Below are positions 11,801 to 24,614 of a stretch of 64,000 nucleotides of DNA, one piece after another. This stretch comes from Danio rerio (Eukaryota > Chordata > Actinopteri > Cypriniformes > Danionidae): positions 4,955,001 to 5,019,000 of the forward strand of contig NC_133197.1 in NCBI RefSeq assembly GCF_049306965.1, read 5' to 3'. A program made the position numbers and the translations under genes. The notes beneath the pieces were generated by a model, which was not told the origin of the DNA, made no database searches, and was given only the letters and a program-made list of their open reading frames with translations. Each line of letters begins with the position of its first letter. Positions within the stretch are counted from its first letter, which is position 1.

Positions 11801-14800
11801 TTTTTTTTTTACAATATGGGGTATATTGTACTACAATTCACCACACTTTACTGTAGTAAAACTACACTTTATATTTAATTTTATGAGTTAAAATTACTAA
11901 AACTATTCTTAATACGACAGTATGCTTAAGCATTCATTTTAAATACTAGCCTAAAACATAGGCAGTATACCTTACACTCAAAAACACTAGTATTTATTAT
12001 AGAATTTATCTTAACCTGTAAGTAAATAGTGTAGCAATATATAAACCATATAAACATTATTGGGATAACAATTAAATAGGAGGATCTCTGGAGAGCAACA
12101 GCACGAAAGGAAGAACGAATGCACTGTCTTATGCCATTTTCATCTATTTTCCGCTACGCGTACTGCGAACCAGGCTGAGCCAATAGCCTCGGACCTTGAG
12201 CTCAGAAGCTGAAATCATTCCGCGTTCAAAGTAAAAAGGTCCCATAGCCAGAGGGAGATTAATGATAGCACGCGCATATATTCTCGAGCCACGAACAGGA
12301 AATAGAACTGCGGTATTTTTTATTTGTTAATGTCTTGCGGGCGAAAAGTGTGTTGTAACGCACGCGTTACTGAACATGTACCGAGTAAAATATTACTGAA
12401 AATGTATTAGTAATGCCTTACACTACTGCGTTACAGGAAAATGTAATACATTACTGTAATACATTACTTTTGTAACGCATTACTCCCAACACTGGTTGAA
12501 TGTAGAAAATGAAACAGGCGGTGAAACAAATATTCAACTCACCACAAACTTTAAGAAGGACTCTCCTGCTCATCTGGTTTATTAGTAGCTCATAAATTTC
12601 CTCATCATTAGTTCTGGTGTCTGTGATGGTCAGAGATCCAGTTTTCTTGTCCAGTTTCAGTCTGTCTCTGAATCTCCCATCAAGAACATCATCAAATACA
12701 GAGAACCTGTTCTGTTTATCGATTTCTGTGATTAAAGTGTTTTTAAATCCAATCCACCACTGAATCTGCTCATCATTCTTCAGTTCAGTGAGTTCAGAAC
12801 TCAGAGTGACTGATTTCCCCTTCAGCACTTGATAAAGATGATCATAAAATCCACCTGCAGAACAGAGTTTGTCAGATTAAAGCTTTAACACATGATGTTG
12901 GATAATATTGGACAGTAATATTTTGATGAAAATGGTGTTAGGTTTTTGACCATATTGATTTTCTTCTTTTTTTTTTCTAATTTTTTTTTGGGAGGGGGGG
13001 GGGGGGGGGGGGCGAGAAAGTTCACTCCTCTCCTTTCACCCCGAGCCCCCTTCCTGACCCTTAAGGCTGACTTATACTTCTGCATCAAGCGCACACATAT
13101 GCTACGGCCTGTAAGTGCTGTTATTAAGCAGTTTTGCATAATCGCATATTTATTTTACATATTTGTTTCATATTTCATCCTTTAGTAATTTAAGGTCATA
13201 ATATTTTGTATTAATTTAGCTGAGGTGTATTTATAAATGTAAATGTGTTGAAAGGTTTAAATGTGTTTTTATTTCATATGTTGTACTTTAAGACATTTAT
13301 TATGGAAACATGTCACTTTGAGGAAATGACGTGTAATGTGAGTGACTTGTTTGGATCCCCGGATAGACTGACGATGATCAGACGCATGTCAGTGCTGTGT
13401 AAAGTTACATGTGTTTAAGAAGCATAAAGTTGCTGCTGTCATAAGTCAAAGGACAGTGAAGAAGACTTTATTAATCCAAGGACCCTCTTTTCATGACAAG
13501 AGACCAACGAAGTATTTGTTTTGCTTAATATTGTATTAGATAATCGTAGTTTGTATAATTTCTTATACGTTTGTACTGTGTTCATTTACTAATACAGTTC
13601 TCACAGCGTCACGGCAACAGCCGCAAAGCACATTATGGACGACCTTAAATAAACGCCCGTTCTGGAGAAACAACCTGTGTCTGTGTTGTTGTGAAGAGAG
13701 TTACACGGCCCGTATAGCCTTCTTCGTGGCGATGCTCAGGTGTCAGGGGGGGAAGGGGTGTGCTCGAACAGAAGAGCGGGGAGCGGGTATGAACATGGAA
13801 AAACAGGAGTGTTGGCAAGTATCTTGCACCTCTCAAGAAATGTAACTACACGTCGCAACGACATGTAGAGCAAGCTCTGTGATTGGTCGGCTTGGTAGCG
13901 CTGACAAGTGTGGGCAGGGATGAGAGCCGCGCGAGCCCGATGCAGCAAGTGTTTACAAGTGTCAAGTCCGGTGAAGGAGCTCCAGATGGAAACTGTTGTT
14001 TTGTGTTTACCTCATAATTAAATGTTGCACGTCTGCCGGTTCCTGCCTCAAAATGAGCGAGTTTGAGCCACTTGTACATTAAGGAAGCGTTCAGAAAAAG
14101 CAAAACACCAGCAATGAAATTCAACATAGAGGAACATAAACACCTCACTGCTTACTAGTGTTTCAGAAGTGTTAATGCAGAAAGACAGAAACAGCATCCA
14201 GAGCAGATCACTCACGTTTCCACACAAAATATCCAGGTTTTAATATGGTGTATCTTGCAGCTCTAGATTCATGGTTGGTATCACTTTAAATGTCTCTGTG
14301 TGATAAAATTGTCTCAATTTCACTGTAATTTTTCACTTGTATGTGTTGATTTGGTTTTTGGCTTTGATAAAATCTTTGCCAGATGCCCACTAGGTAGTAG
14401 GTAGTGCTGTCAACTCATAGCAAGAAGGTTCAAGCCTCGGCTGGGTCAGTTGGTATTACTGTGTTTAGTTTGCATGTTCTCCCTGCATTCGCACGGGTTT
14501 CCTCTGGGTGCTCCGGTTTCCCCCACAGTCCAAAGACATGCGGTACAGGTGAATTGGGTAGGCTAAATTGTCCGTAGTGTATGAGTGTGAATGAGTGTGT
14601 ATGGATGTTTCCCAGAGATGGGTTGCGGCTGGAAGGGCATCCGCTGCGTAAAAACATGCCGGATAAGTTGGTAGTTCCGCTGTGGCGACTCCAGATTAAT
14701 AAAGGGAATAAGCTGAAAAGAAAATGAACGAACGAATGAAGCTTCTGTTGTCTTGAGTTTACGGCTGTTTGTTCTGAGTTGAGTATTTAAGGGAATGGTG

Positions 14801-17658
14801 TGAGATGGGGTCATTGGGAACTTGTAGACAGGATGCCTCGTTGCAGTTTATGAGCCTATGACCAGGCCCGGATTGGCTAATCGGGTGGACCGGGAGAATT
14901 CCTGGTGGGCCGGTGTCCCTAGCTCCAGAATCTGTAGCTCTCAGCAGTCACACATTTTAAATGTGTTTATTTATTTACTTGACCACAGCCTTCTTATTCA
15001 TCCTTTTACCGCAGCTCTGCTCTTTTTATCTACAGTATTTTCTCGCAGCCTCGTGAGCATCCTGCCTGCAGGTTAATGAGGATATAAGTGAGATGAGTCA
15101 CCTCTCACTGTACAGCTGTTGTGGTCCAGTGGTTAGCATGTTAGGTTACGACGTCACTGATCCGGGTTTGATCCTCGTCTGAGTAATGTATTTATTTCAT
15201 TTTTATTGTTAAGACATATAACACTGTAAGCTGAGAAAATATTATACACTTTTCCTTTTATGCTAATGAAGGACTACTGAGACATTCCAAGCATGGGATG
15301 GGTCCTCCTGGTGAGGCAGAGTTCCTCACAGCTCCGATACACATCTCTGCCATTTGCTTACAGTAACCATGTGCTCTTCACCATACACAAGTCATCTGCT
15401 TGTGTTCTTCCTTCAGATATCTTTGTCATGTTTGGTGTCATTTGACAGTTTATGACTTCAGTGTTGTAGTGATGAAATTAACAGAGACATTGATTAATTG
15501 TGTTTCAATCTACAATATATTTACTATTGTTGGGTCATGGCCTGAGGAGAGTATGTTAATGTACTTCTCCCCCACTTCATCTCTTCAACTTTGTTCTCAC
15601 GTTCAGCTGGTTTTGGGGGTTGGTTTTCACTCATGTTTGACAATGCTTTGCTCAGGGTATAATAAGGAAAGGTACTTGTTGATCTGGGAGAATGGCTTTT
15701 ACTCTACACCAGTGCGTAGCCTCATATGCTCAGCAGTGCATATGTTACAGCTAATTTCTTTATACAGTATCTTAGTTTATTTCATTCTAATGTCTGTATA
15801 TTTGATCATGTAATTTAATAAACAACTTTGCCTGCTTTAAGACGTAGAGATTCTTTCTCTTTATCAATGATGATAACAACTTTAATGGAGTCAGATTAAT
15901 TACAATGGAGTCAGATAAATAATGGATTTAAACACGCCATCCTTCAACTGCTTTCTGTTTCCGATTATTGGTTCAGAATAGCAGCTTAAGTTTCAAGCCT
16001 CACAATACTTATAGGGTTGTTGAACATTTGAAGCTCTAAAGCAGTTGTTTTCTTTAAAAAAACGTGATAGTGTAAATAGAAACTGATTGGAAATGACCTT
16101 ATTTTAATATAGTCAGTCATGAACTGAGGTGGGCCGGTCTGAGGCTTGAAACTCCAGGGCTGAAAAGGAGTCCCACTCCGGCCCTGCCTATGACTGATAT
16201 GATGCAACGTACTTTATACATTTATAACTCTTTTTTCTTTGAGTAATTAATGTTGTACATTTCTGAATTGGCTTTTTATTCTTTGATTCTGTGAATTGGC
16301 ATGATGCACTTTAATCTGGAAAATAAAATGTTAAGTTTTGATTCATTCTGAATTCTCCTGAAATCTTTTATATCCAGTAGATTAAGTGGAGTCTGCACTA
16401 CCGTTATGATGCGACATGATTAGACTTTCGATTCTCGAGACTCATTTGACTGTACGGAGCCGTTTTGGCACAACAGCATAAAGATGTCTTGAAGATCATC
16501 TAATGAAGATCATCTAATCGCTGATTTTAGCAAGTTGTATGGAAATGGCTAAACCAAATACTCTTTTAGTATGGGTGAGCTGTTGTCAACCAGACTAATT
16601 GGGTATTAGTTAACCCTGCACCAACTTCCTACTAACTTCTATGACTATAAAGATAATGTCTGTGAGAATGCACGCAAATCCCAGGTATAATGGCACTCCA
16701 TTATCCAAGCTGGAAATATGATCCTTTTAAGTAACCAGTCTGATGCAACGAACTTATCCAAGTTGTTATATTCTTTTCTTGTGTTTATTTGTTCTTCAAA
16801 GCAGGAACAATCTTTTTCTTTATATAACGATTATATAACGGAAAACTGTTTCACTCCGTCTCTTCCTCTCTTTACAACAAGGATATGACGTGATCAGTCA
16901 TCAATAAGCAAAGGCATAATTAAAGCATGCAGTAATAATTTAAACATTATTTTGATTGTAGACAGTATAAATGCAATAAACAAATAACAATAACTATACA
17001 TAATATTTTACAATTTGCATAATAGATATGGCTCTAACACCAGGGCTCAACAACTTTGTGCAGCATTTGGTCCCTATAATGAATGCACAACTGATCATTA
17101 TGGGATTGATATCTATCAAAACTCTAAATTGAGTCATGCATGATGAATGTAATCCGTTCTTACAATTAGAAATACAGTGTAAATTTGGCAGTCAGATAAA
17201 ATTAGGGTCAGATTAAATTCGGAGCTGAAAAACAAATATAAATAAATTCTAATTAATAACAAAACATTTTTAGAAGCACTAGAGAAGGCTTACATGCATT
17301 TAACCTTTGACCAGGCTGTTAGTTTCATCATTGGGCTAATAGATGGACTTTCACAATTCAATTCACAGCGTAAATGAACAGAAAACACCATAAAACCCAC
17401 AAAATATGCAAACCATTCATTAGTTAATGTTTTTTACAACGTAGTCAATGAGTACAGACCTAAATTCAAGCTTGAGCTCAGAGTTAAATCACCATTGGTT
17501 CATATTATTTGAGATTAATACGTTATTAATCTCTGATCTAATCAAACATTTATAATACAGCATCAGCAGCTGAAGCCAAACAAACACATGAGAAACTCAC
17601 CAGCCAGACGACACAAACACAAACTGAAGAAAACTAATGGGAGAAACATTTTCATCAT
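8816..17658 (-). CDS. Gene 2: CD2/SLAM-like receptor, four IgV + TM, C2 exon lost, 473 aa
   Basis: Spliced from 17601-17658 (signal, MMKMFLPLVFFSLCLCRLAG), 12543-12854 (V1), 10108-10407 (V2), 9626-9931 (V3), 9131-9430 (V4) and 8816-8961 (TM), 1,422 nt, all junctions phase 1. The C2 exon is missing: the spacer after the TM exon runs straight into sequence that in gene 1 lies upstream of C2, with a junction near 9007. V4 should therefore splice directly to the TM exon, in frame. The tail ends two codons earlier than in gene 1 because a CAA codon has become TAG. Intron 1 (4.7 kb) and intron 2 (2.1 kb) are swollen by transposons. A degenerate interferon-type motif, TTTCAGTTCA, lies about 120 bp upstream of the ATG. 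Confidence 0.72.
10537..12494. mobile_element. hAT-type DNA transposon in gene 2 intron 2
   Basis: The ends are CAGTGTTGTG... and ...CCCAACACTG, imperfect inverted repeats. Perfect 8-bp target duplications GTTGAATG flank it at 10529-10536 and 12495-12502. Repeated TTACATTAC-like motifs fill both ends. No transposase domain is recognisable in its 1,958 bp, so it is probably non-autonomous. It ends 48 bp from the V1 donor boundary without touching the splice site. Confidence 0.85.
12994..13012. repeat. Poly-G tract
   Basis: A run of about 19 G residues follows a T-rich stretch, in gene 2 intron 1. Around it (12855-14390) I see AT-rich intronic sequence with no identifiable gene. Confidence 0.8.
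14391..14742 (+). mobile_element. DANA/mermaid SINE
   Basis: It holds the tRNA-derived head remnant GGTTCAAGCC, the CACAGTCCAAAGACATGCGG body, the GTGTATGGATGTTTCCCAG segment and the terminal GCTGAAAAGAAAATGAACG with a short AACG/AATG repeat. These are hallmarks of the zebrafish DANA family. The 5' boundary is approximate, since the first part of the tRNA head is divergent. Confidence 0.8.
14863..16186. mobile_element. hAT-type DNA transposon with CAGGCCCGG ends
   Basis: The ends CAGGCCCGG and CCGGCCCTG are inverted repeats, flanked by perfect 8-bp duplications CCTATGAC at 14855-14862 and 16187-16194. The 1,324-bp body includes a tRNA-like stretch at about 15116-15182 and a 137-codon ORF (15400-15813, +) that I do not recognise. 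No transposase motif is visible. It lies in gene 2 intron 1. Confidence 0.85.
15116..15182 (+). other. tRNA-like segment inside the hAT element
   Basis: TGGTCCAGTGGTTAGCA resembles a pol III A box and GGGTTTGATCC a B box, spaced as in a tRNA. I cannot fold a full cloverleaf with confidence, so I treat it as tRNA-derived sequence carried by the transposon, not a working tRNA gene. Confidence 0.4.
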
Positions 17659-18053
17659 CGCTTGCGGAAAAGCTCACAGAAGAAACTCTTAAAATGTGTG
17701 AAGGCACTCGTGACTGAAGTGTGATATCTATCTGGTTGTGTGTGTACGTGTGCGTGTATAACCTCCTCTAAACCGCAGTTTCAGTTCACACCTCCGTCTA
17801 CTTCATCATCAAAATTAGACAGTTATACTAATCTTATCTTTCAGATGAATTCTAGCCCTGTATATAAAAAAAAATAGTGTGAAATGTTGCACGAGTGTTG
17901 GACTGGATATCTGTGTGAACTGCTAATACAGCATTATAGCAAAACTATAGCACACAATTATTAAAATGACTAGATCTGAATAATGAATCTGAACTGTCAG
18001 CAGTCGAGTTTCCATTACTGTTTACACTGTTTATAAAATTGTGGATTTGTCAT

Positions 18054-18373
18054 TGTACTGGGAAGGCATTGTACTGGTGGGGAAGGCATGATCGAACACC
18101 CAGAAAGGGGGGAGAGCAAGTGGAGACACCGGCGGCTGTTCAGTGGTCTAATCATAAATAATTATTAACACCTGTATTTTCTAGTGATTGGGCCGGAGAG
18201 ACACCTTCATAAGGGGAGGAGAAGGAAAAGCCGGGAGAGAGGAGAGCCTGACCATTCACAGACTCGAACCACACGCGAGTGCCCAGCGCAAACACAGTGA
18301 AAAATAAAAAGTTTGTGCTTACCTGATATCGCCGACCCTGTCTTCTTCTTCCCACCCAATGAACTTTATTACA
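18054..18373. mobile_element. Solo-LTR-like fossil
   Basis: It begins TGTACTGG and ends TTTATTACA, with 5-bp duplications GTCAT on both sides (18049-18053 and 18374-18378). At 320 bp with TG...CA ends it fits a solo LTR. No internal region is present and the family is not determined. It lies upstream of gene 2. Confidence 0.6.
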
Positions 18374-18654
18374 GTCATTAATCAAATATTTATATATATT
18401 TTCACATTTTTCATAGCTGTATATTTCCCACTATCATGTTTTTGTAAACCTCTGAAAGTTATTAATGTGTTGAAGTGAAATAAGTTTGACAGGGCAGAGG
18501 AGGATTCACACACGAGATATAATGTCTGAAAGTTCCCAAGACTGAACTGATGTTTAAGTGTCAGTTAAAATCAACTAAACGGATCCTATTTACTTTACTG
18601 CATAAGTATGATAAAAACCACTTTAAATAAACAAATAACTAGTTTTTTTTTTAA

Positions 18655-19000
18655 GTTCATTCATTCATTTTCATCCACTTATCTGGGTCCGGATCATGTG
18701 GCAGCAGTTTTAGGAGAGAACCCAGACTTCTGTCTCCCCAGACACTTCCTCCAGCTTCGTCTGGGTGATCCTGAGGCATTCCCAGTCCAGCCGAGAGACA
18801 TAGTCCCTCCAGCGTGTCCTGGGTCTTCTCCTGGTGGGTTCTACTTCCCTGGAACGACATCCAGAAGGCATCAGAAACAGATGTCCGAGCCCCTCAGCTG
18901 ACTTCTCTCGATGTGGAGGAGCAGCAGCTCTACTCCCAGTTCCTCTCGGGTGAAAGAGCTCCTCACCCCATCTATAGGGGTGCGCCTTGCCAGCCTGTGA
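18655..19000 (+). mobile_element. Non-LTR retrotransposon (LINE) fragment
   Basis: The stretch holds CCAGCCGAGAGACATAGTCC and CCAGCGTGTCCTGGGTCTTC, which I recognise as part of a high-copy teleost LINE, often seen truncated. The exact clade (Rex/L2/RTE) is uncertain without a search. Confidence 0.5.
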
Positions 19001-19702
19001 AGGTTATATTCAAGAATTTGCAGGCGTTTCGAGACCTGGCGAATCTGCATTTGATTGATAGGGTCGGAAACAAAACCACTGTCACCTGTAGCCTAGTGGA
19101 CCGTGCGCAGCTAAACCCAGTTCAAATGTTACAAAATTTCTCAAGTTGTGACTTAATGTCGTTTATTATTGTATTATTATTTTATATATCTGCATGCCAC
19201 TAACCGCTCCATTAAATCAGTTGATAACTCCTCAATTTACGTAACTTTACTTGAAGATGTGTTATAACTTAAAATGAACCCTAGGTGTCCCTGTAGAGAC
19301 GGGTTTCAAAACACTTTGAAGCCTCAAACATTTACTTCAGTAAGAATCGTTTTTAACTACAACGGTTTAAACTGTAGTTTTGCTGAATGACTGAAAAGTT
19401 ATTATAATGATAAAAAAAACGTCTACATTTTCAGTCATTTTCACCATTCCTCTGCAATCTCATACCAAAAACGAAAATAAGGGCAGTATTAATAGCTAAA
19501 AATGTGGAAGAGCGTTGATATTATGTGATTGTATTGTATGGCAATATGGAGCAATTTAGTGTTGATGTTAAATCAGAAGTAATTCACAAACACTTGAAAA
19601 ATGAGATGATTTAATGACAATAACTTGCTATGGTCACAACTGAATTACTTACAAAATAACTATATAAAAATAATAAAATAAGTGATTAAAAAACATTAAT
19701 TG

Positions 19703-20662
19703 TAGGGATGGCTGACGTGAAACTGACGTTTCGACACAGTGTCGAGATCCCGAAGCGCAAGTGTTTCGAAACACTGCACCGAAGCATGATCCGAAACACC
19801 CAGGTCACGTGACTAAAGTGTTTCGAAACACTTGGTCACGTGACTTTAGCGATTCAAAGCATCGATCATTTCAGAGGCGTTTCAAGACCCGGAGAATCTG
19901 CATTTGACTGGCATGATCATATTTATGACTCTGTCTCGTATGGCCTAGTGGACCGTGCGTGTGCACATTGGTACTGTGCTTCAAACTTATTTTGGGTTAG
20001 AATCCCAACTAGTCCAAATACTTCAAAATCATGATTTTATGTATTTTAATCATGTTACTGTTTTATGGTGTAGATAGGATACAGCTGCGGATATGCCATC
20101 AATTTAGCATCATTTTTGTAACACTGTAAAACAATAATTCATATGTTTACAGTACTGTGATGGGTTTAGGTTTTGGATAAACGTTAATAAAATACAATAG
20201 GAAATTTAATTAATAATATAATTATTGTTACCTTCTGGCCACAACTGTATCGGATCTAGCAACAACCCTGTTTTATGAACAAAACATTACAAATTTATTT
20301 ACAAGGTGTTTATTCGTATGTCAGAGCAATGTTGAAACAAAACGATACAATACCAAAGCATTACCAACTGGTATTAAAGCATTTCAAAATAACTGTATAA
20401 GTATGGATTCGAACCCATTGTTGCCGCATGGTGGTCACGAACTCTAACCGCTCGACTAAACCATTTGCTGAATCAAGCCTACAAAGTGGGGTTTCATACC
20501 TCAATTTGCTCAGTTGTTCTTTGCTGAAGCTGTTTCAGTGAAATACAAATAAAATGACCACTAGGTGTCACCGTAGAGTGGTGTTTCGAAACGTTTCAAA
20601 GCTTCGACACATTTGCTTCGATAGTTTCAGTGTTTCACGAAGCCTCACTTTGCCCAACACTA
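19703..20662. mobile_element. hAT-type DNA transposon rich in GTGTTTCGAAACAC palindromes
   Basis: Perfect 8-bp duplications ATTAATTG flank it (19695-19702 and 20663-20670). The ends are TAGGGATGGC and GCCCAACACTA. The body holds several TTTCGAAACA palindromes and two tRNA-like stretches (about 19945-20020 on +, about 20400-20465 on -). Sequence on both sides (about 19015-19690, 20671-20748 and 21803-21838) resembles the same family, so it seems nested in an older relative. Confidence 0.8.
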
Positions 20663-20748
20663 ATTAATTGTACCCAGCTTAAATGTAAAATAAAGTTGCC
20701 TGACGGGTTTCAAAATGTTTCAAAGCCTCGGCTTTGACTGTTTCAGAG

Positions 20749-21802
20749 CAAGTGTGCCGCAAGCCTACGTTTGAGTGAAGGTCTCGGCCGTTAGATCGCC
20801 CCCTGGGGGCTGGCTGCAGTACAAGTCATAAAGCCCGCCTCCTCCGTGTTAATGAAGGAGACTTGAGCCCAAATAAAAAAAAATATTACACTTGAAATAA
20901 AATGTCCCGAAAGATGGTTCTGGTCGATTAAGGCACTGGTTATTGTGCTGAAATAGGTGCAGATCTTCATTTTTGTAAACAGTTTGTTTTTAGCAGTAAT
21001 TTAATGCTGGGCGTGTCATCGTGATTGACAGCTGTAATTGACAGTTTCTCAAAGCGCGGCGTCTAAGCTTCGGCAGGAGACTGAAGTAGACTGAAGTGTT
21101 ATTATTAGATTTCTGTGTTATTTTACCATGACAAAATGAGTTCAGCAGTAAACTATAGTTTCTGACATACATGATCCTGGTGGAACACTGTTTATTCGCT
21201 AAGTTCAGGGCTTTTTTCGGGCTTTATTAGTTTGCTGATACACGCCTAGCCACCCAGATAGCAAAACACAGTTCCGGCTAGATTCTCGCCTGCCGGAGAC
21301 TTATCTCTTAGAGCTCAGACTGACTAATGTTACCTCTGCTGGACCTACTCCGGATGCCTGGACTCACTGCCCGATTCCAGTCCGAGTCAATCGAGCCAGA
21401 TGCGGCGGCCGAGCGAGCAGGCGCTGCCGCATGCGAGCCGGAATCAGCCCGCGACGCCGCGAGTAAGTTATGCGCTGCGGCCTGGAGCTGGCGCGATTGA
21501 ATATATAAAACCCTCATATTTGTTAACGTTATTACATGCATTTGTGTTGATATGACAGCAAACGCATGCTGAGAAGTTCGGGGGGCGTAGTTGATTTTAC
21601 ATAAAGCGTTTGATTGGAAGCTCGACTCTGCTCATTTTCGCGGCTCCTCCTCTGGCTCCATCAGACAGTACTTCTGCGCATGTCTGGCTCCAATTTCAGC
21701 AGTCTTTTGCGACAGTTTGTGCCCGTCAAGCAGGCGTTTTGCCCTCAAGGCGTTCAATGGGAAAAAGGGCTGTCGCGTCGTCCATATTTTTTACAGTCAT
21801 TG
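20749..21802. mobile_element. DNA transposon with 8-bp duplication, copy 1
   Basis: It runs from CAAGTGTGCCGC to TACAGTCATTG, flanked by perfect 8-bp duplications TTTCAGAG (20741-20748 and 21803-21810). A second copy of the same element lies at 53123-54059. The 8-bp duplication suggests hAT; the terminal repeats are very short. The ORFs inside show no domain I can name. The following 21811-22500 shows no feature I can name. Confidence 0.75.
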
Positions 21803-22518
21803 TTTCAGAGTCTTACGAAGCCTCACTCTGCCCACAACTAAAAATTAAATCATAACATGAAAACAGTCCAAAACCAAAACAGACACAGGCTAGATAGTGT
21901 CCAGCATGAAATAATACTGAGCAGTGAAAAAGTGTAAATGTGATACTTAAATAGTGTCTGTGATCTGAGATGATGACCTGCAGCTGTGAGTGAGAGAGCT
22001 CAGATTGCCAACAGCTGTAGATGATAATCAGTGTCTGGATTGGGGGTGAGCATGATGGGATGTGTAGCCTGGGTGAATGGCTGGTGGAGTGTACATATAG
22101 CTGGAGCGCCCTCTAGAGAATCTGGTCAGTACTCCAGCTAATACTCGTGACAGGTTACCTGAAATACTAATGACAAAACTAAATAATAAATAAATAAATA
22201 AAAACAAATTGTGCCTTTTTTTTCAGACATGTAACCCTTTTGGGATTCGCCCAACAATTTCTGCATCAGTATTAGAGCAGAATTGTAACAATAATAATAA
22301 CAACAATAAATAATTTTAAGTTGTATGTGGTTTACTGGAGAAAATCTACCAGATTTACAAACACAATGATTTAATAGTAATGAACGTAACTCAAAGATCT
22401 CAATATTAATGTGAAACTGTAAATTATATGTTTAATATATTAATATATAATGCTTTATCCAGAGGACGCTCAACATGATGAAATAAAACATTATAGGACT
22501 CTAGAACTTTTGAGAATC

Positions 22519-22524
22519 TTTATT
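22519..22524 (-). terminator. Polyadenylation signal of gene 3
   Basis: AATAAA on the minus strand, about 285 bp beyond the gene 3 stop codon, in the context AGAATCTTTATTGATAAAGA that is shared in part with the other genes. Confidence 0.6.
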
Positions 22525-22806
22525 GATAAAGACAAGCAAATACATCTGGCAAACACACAGCTACACAAGATCTACAAGCAGGATGTGTAGGATAAACAGT
22601 AGAAAACTAAAAGCTCTTGAAGCCCAGATTCAGATATAAAGGTTAGTCTGTGTTTATAACAGGAGTTAAAAAGAGAAGCCTGTTCTGCTGAATGTAAAGT
22701 GTAAATATTTGTATTTGATCATATGAAGGAATATAACAAATGAATAAAGCCTCATAAACTAGACGATGATTAATTAATGACAGGATTTCTGTTGCTGGTT
22801 TTGTGT

Positions 22807-24562
22807 TCAGTCTTGTTCAGCTCTTCTGGATCTGATGTCATAAACCAAAACAACAACAGCAGCTGCAGAGGCCACGCCCATCAAAGCAGTGACGACCAAT
22901 CGGATCGCAGCTTCAGTAGTACCACAGCAGTAAGCAGAGTCTGAGGAACAAACACATCAAACTGAGCTCAGATCAGTCCATAAAGCTTCATGTCAGCACT
23001 GCCATCCACTAATATCAAGCGGTAGTCGCTGCAGAGCTAAATGAGCAGAGCTGGAGCTGGAAACACGTCTCAGGTTTACAGGAGAAATTAAGCGCTGATC
23101 TAAATCAATAGAGAAAACTGTTAACATGAGAGATGACTGAGCAAACTTTGTTCATGTATGTGAAAATACAAAGGTAAACAATACATTCAAGATCTTTATC
23201 GGGTTTGTTTTTGTAATAAAAAGTATATTTTGGTGTGGAAACAATCATTCAACTTTGTCCAATTAAATCAAAAAGTAAACGAGAGAAGCTTTCTTTATCT
23301 GCGTTAAGCATCAAATATCCTCCATATCAATCTATCTTGATAACAGATACTTGATTGAGTGAACTGTATGTTGGATATTGAAGTGCTTTATTTTTATCAT
23401 TAATACAGAATTTAAAGGAAATAATTAAACAATTCATGCTAATAACTAATAGCTTATCCCCTGCTTATTATTAAGATATTAACTGTTCATTAGTAGATAT
23501 AGAGTATGATCTTATTCTGCATACCTAATCCTGCCCAAAACCTAAATCTAATTGACTAACTATTAATAAAGAGCTAATTAATAGTTTATTAAGCAAGTAG
23601 TGTTAGTTAATGGTTAATTAATAATGTGACCTAAACTAAAATGTTATCATCAAGCTCTTCTCCAATCAATAATCTTTACTACAGTTCCCAAAAATAAATC
23701 CCTTGAGGAGTTTTTCATTTTGTAACCGGTCAGACACATGATTATTTTGCTTTTGTTCAACAAATCTGTCAGCAAACACAGAGTCAGCTTCTCCCCTCCA
23801 CACAAGACTGGATGCTCAGTTGTAATCTGATGCCAAAGCATTTATGACGCAAAGGGATGTGCTTAGAAATATACGGAACCCCGGAAGGAACGTAGTGGAG
23901 GAGAAAAAAAATTGGCTGAGTGAAAAACAAATAATGGGGGGGAGGAAAATATATATTTCTAAGTTTTTGTGTTCTCTCGCAAAGATGTTTCTTCACAAAC
24001 ACTTCCTGTTCACCTCACTCACGTTACCCTCCCGTTTTTGTCGAAATTCTCCCGTATTTTACCATTTTATCCCACTTTCTTTACATTACTGTGCGTCGAT
24101 CGTCGCCTTTCATGTGCTACCTCAGTGAATGCACTGACAGACGCGCTCCATACAATAAACTGATCCCAGATCAGCGTCTGTACACGCCATTTACAGAGGA
24201 GCACAGAGGAGCGGGTGTATGTTTAAACACACAAATACACTGAATAATGTGAAACATCTCCGTACTGCATGTTTTATTGTAAACAGCTTATTTTCTCTTA
24301 AATGAGCACAAACAGTTTCTAAGGTAACAGACTGCTTTCATTATTGATCTGTGCATTCTTACAGAGACACCTCTGTTATCAAACTAAACAAAACATGAGA
24401 TTCATTTGCTGCTCACTTGTTTGATAACAGAAGTGTCCCTTTAAATGGCGCGTACAGATGCTGATCTGGGATCAGTTTATTGTACGGAGCGCGTCTGTCA
24501 GTCAGCGCTTATACATGCATTCTGTCATGTTCACCAGCGAACAACCACCAGATGTCGCTGGT

Positions 24563-24614
<52 letters not shown>

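Noticed and set aside
12885-13139. ORF with a proline run.
   Set aside because: It is created by the poly-G tract in an intron.
13660-13960. Possible LTR or promoter near AATAAACGCCCG and CTGTGTTGTTGTGAAGAGAG.
   Set aside because: It looks LTR-like in composition, but I found no paired ends or duplication, so I did not call it.
15400-15813. 137-codon ORF as a possible membrane-protein gene.
   Set aside because: It lies wholly within a hAT element, has no recognised domain, and its hydrophobic look follows from T-rich sequence.
19090-19115. A genuine tRNA gene near CCTAGTGGACCGTGCGCAG.
   Set aside because: The arms do not form a full cloverleaf and the stretch is shared with the nearby transposon family.
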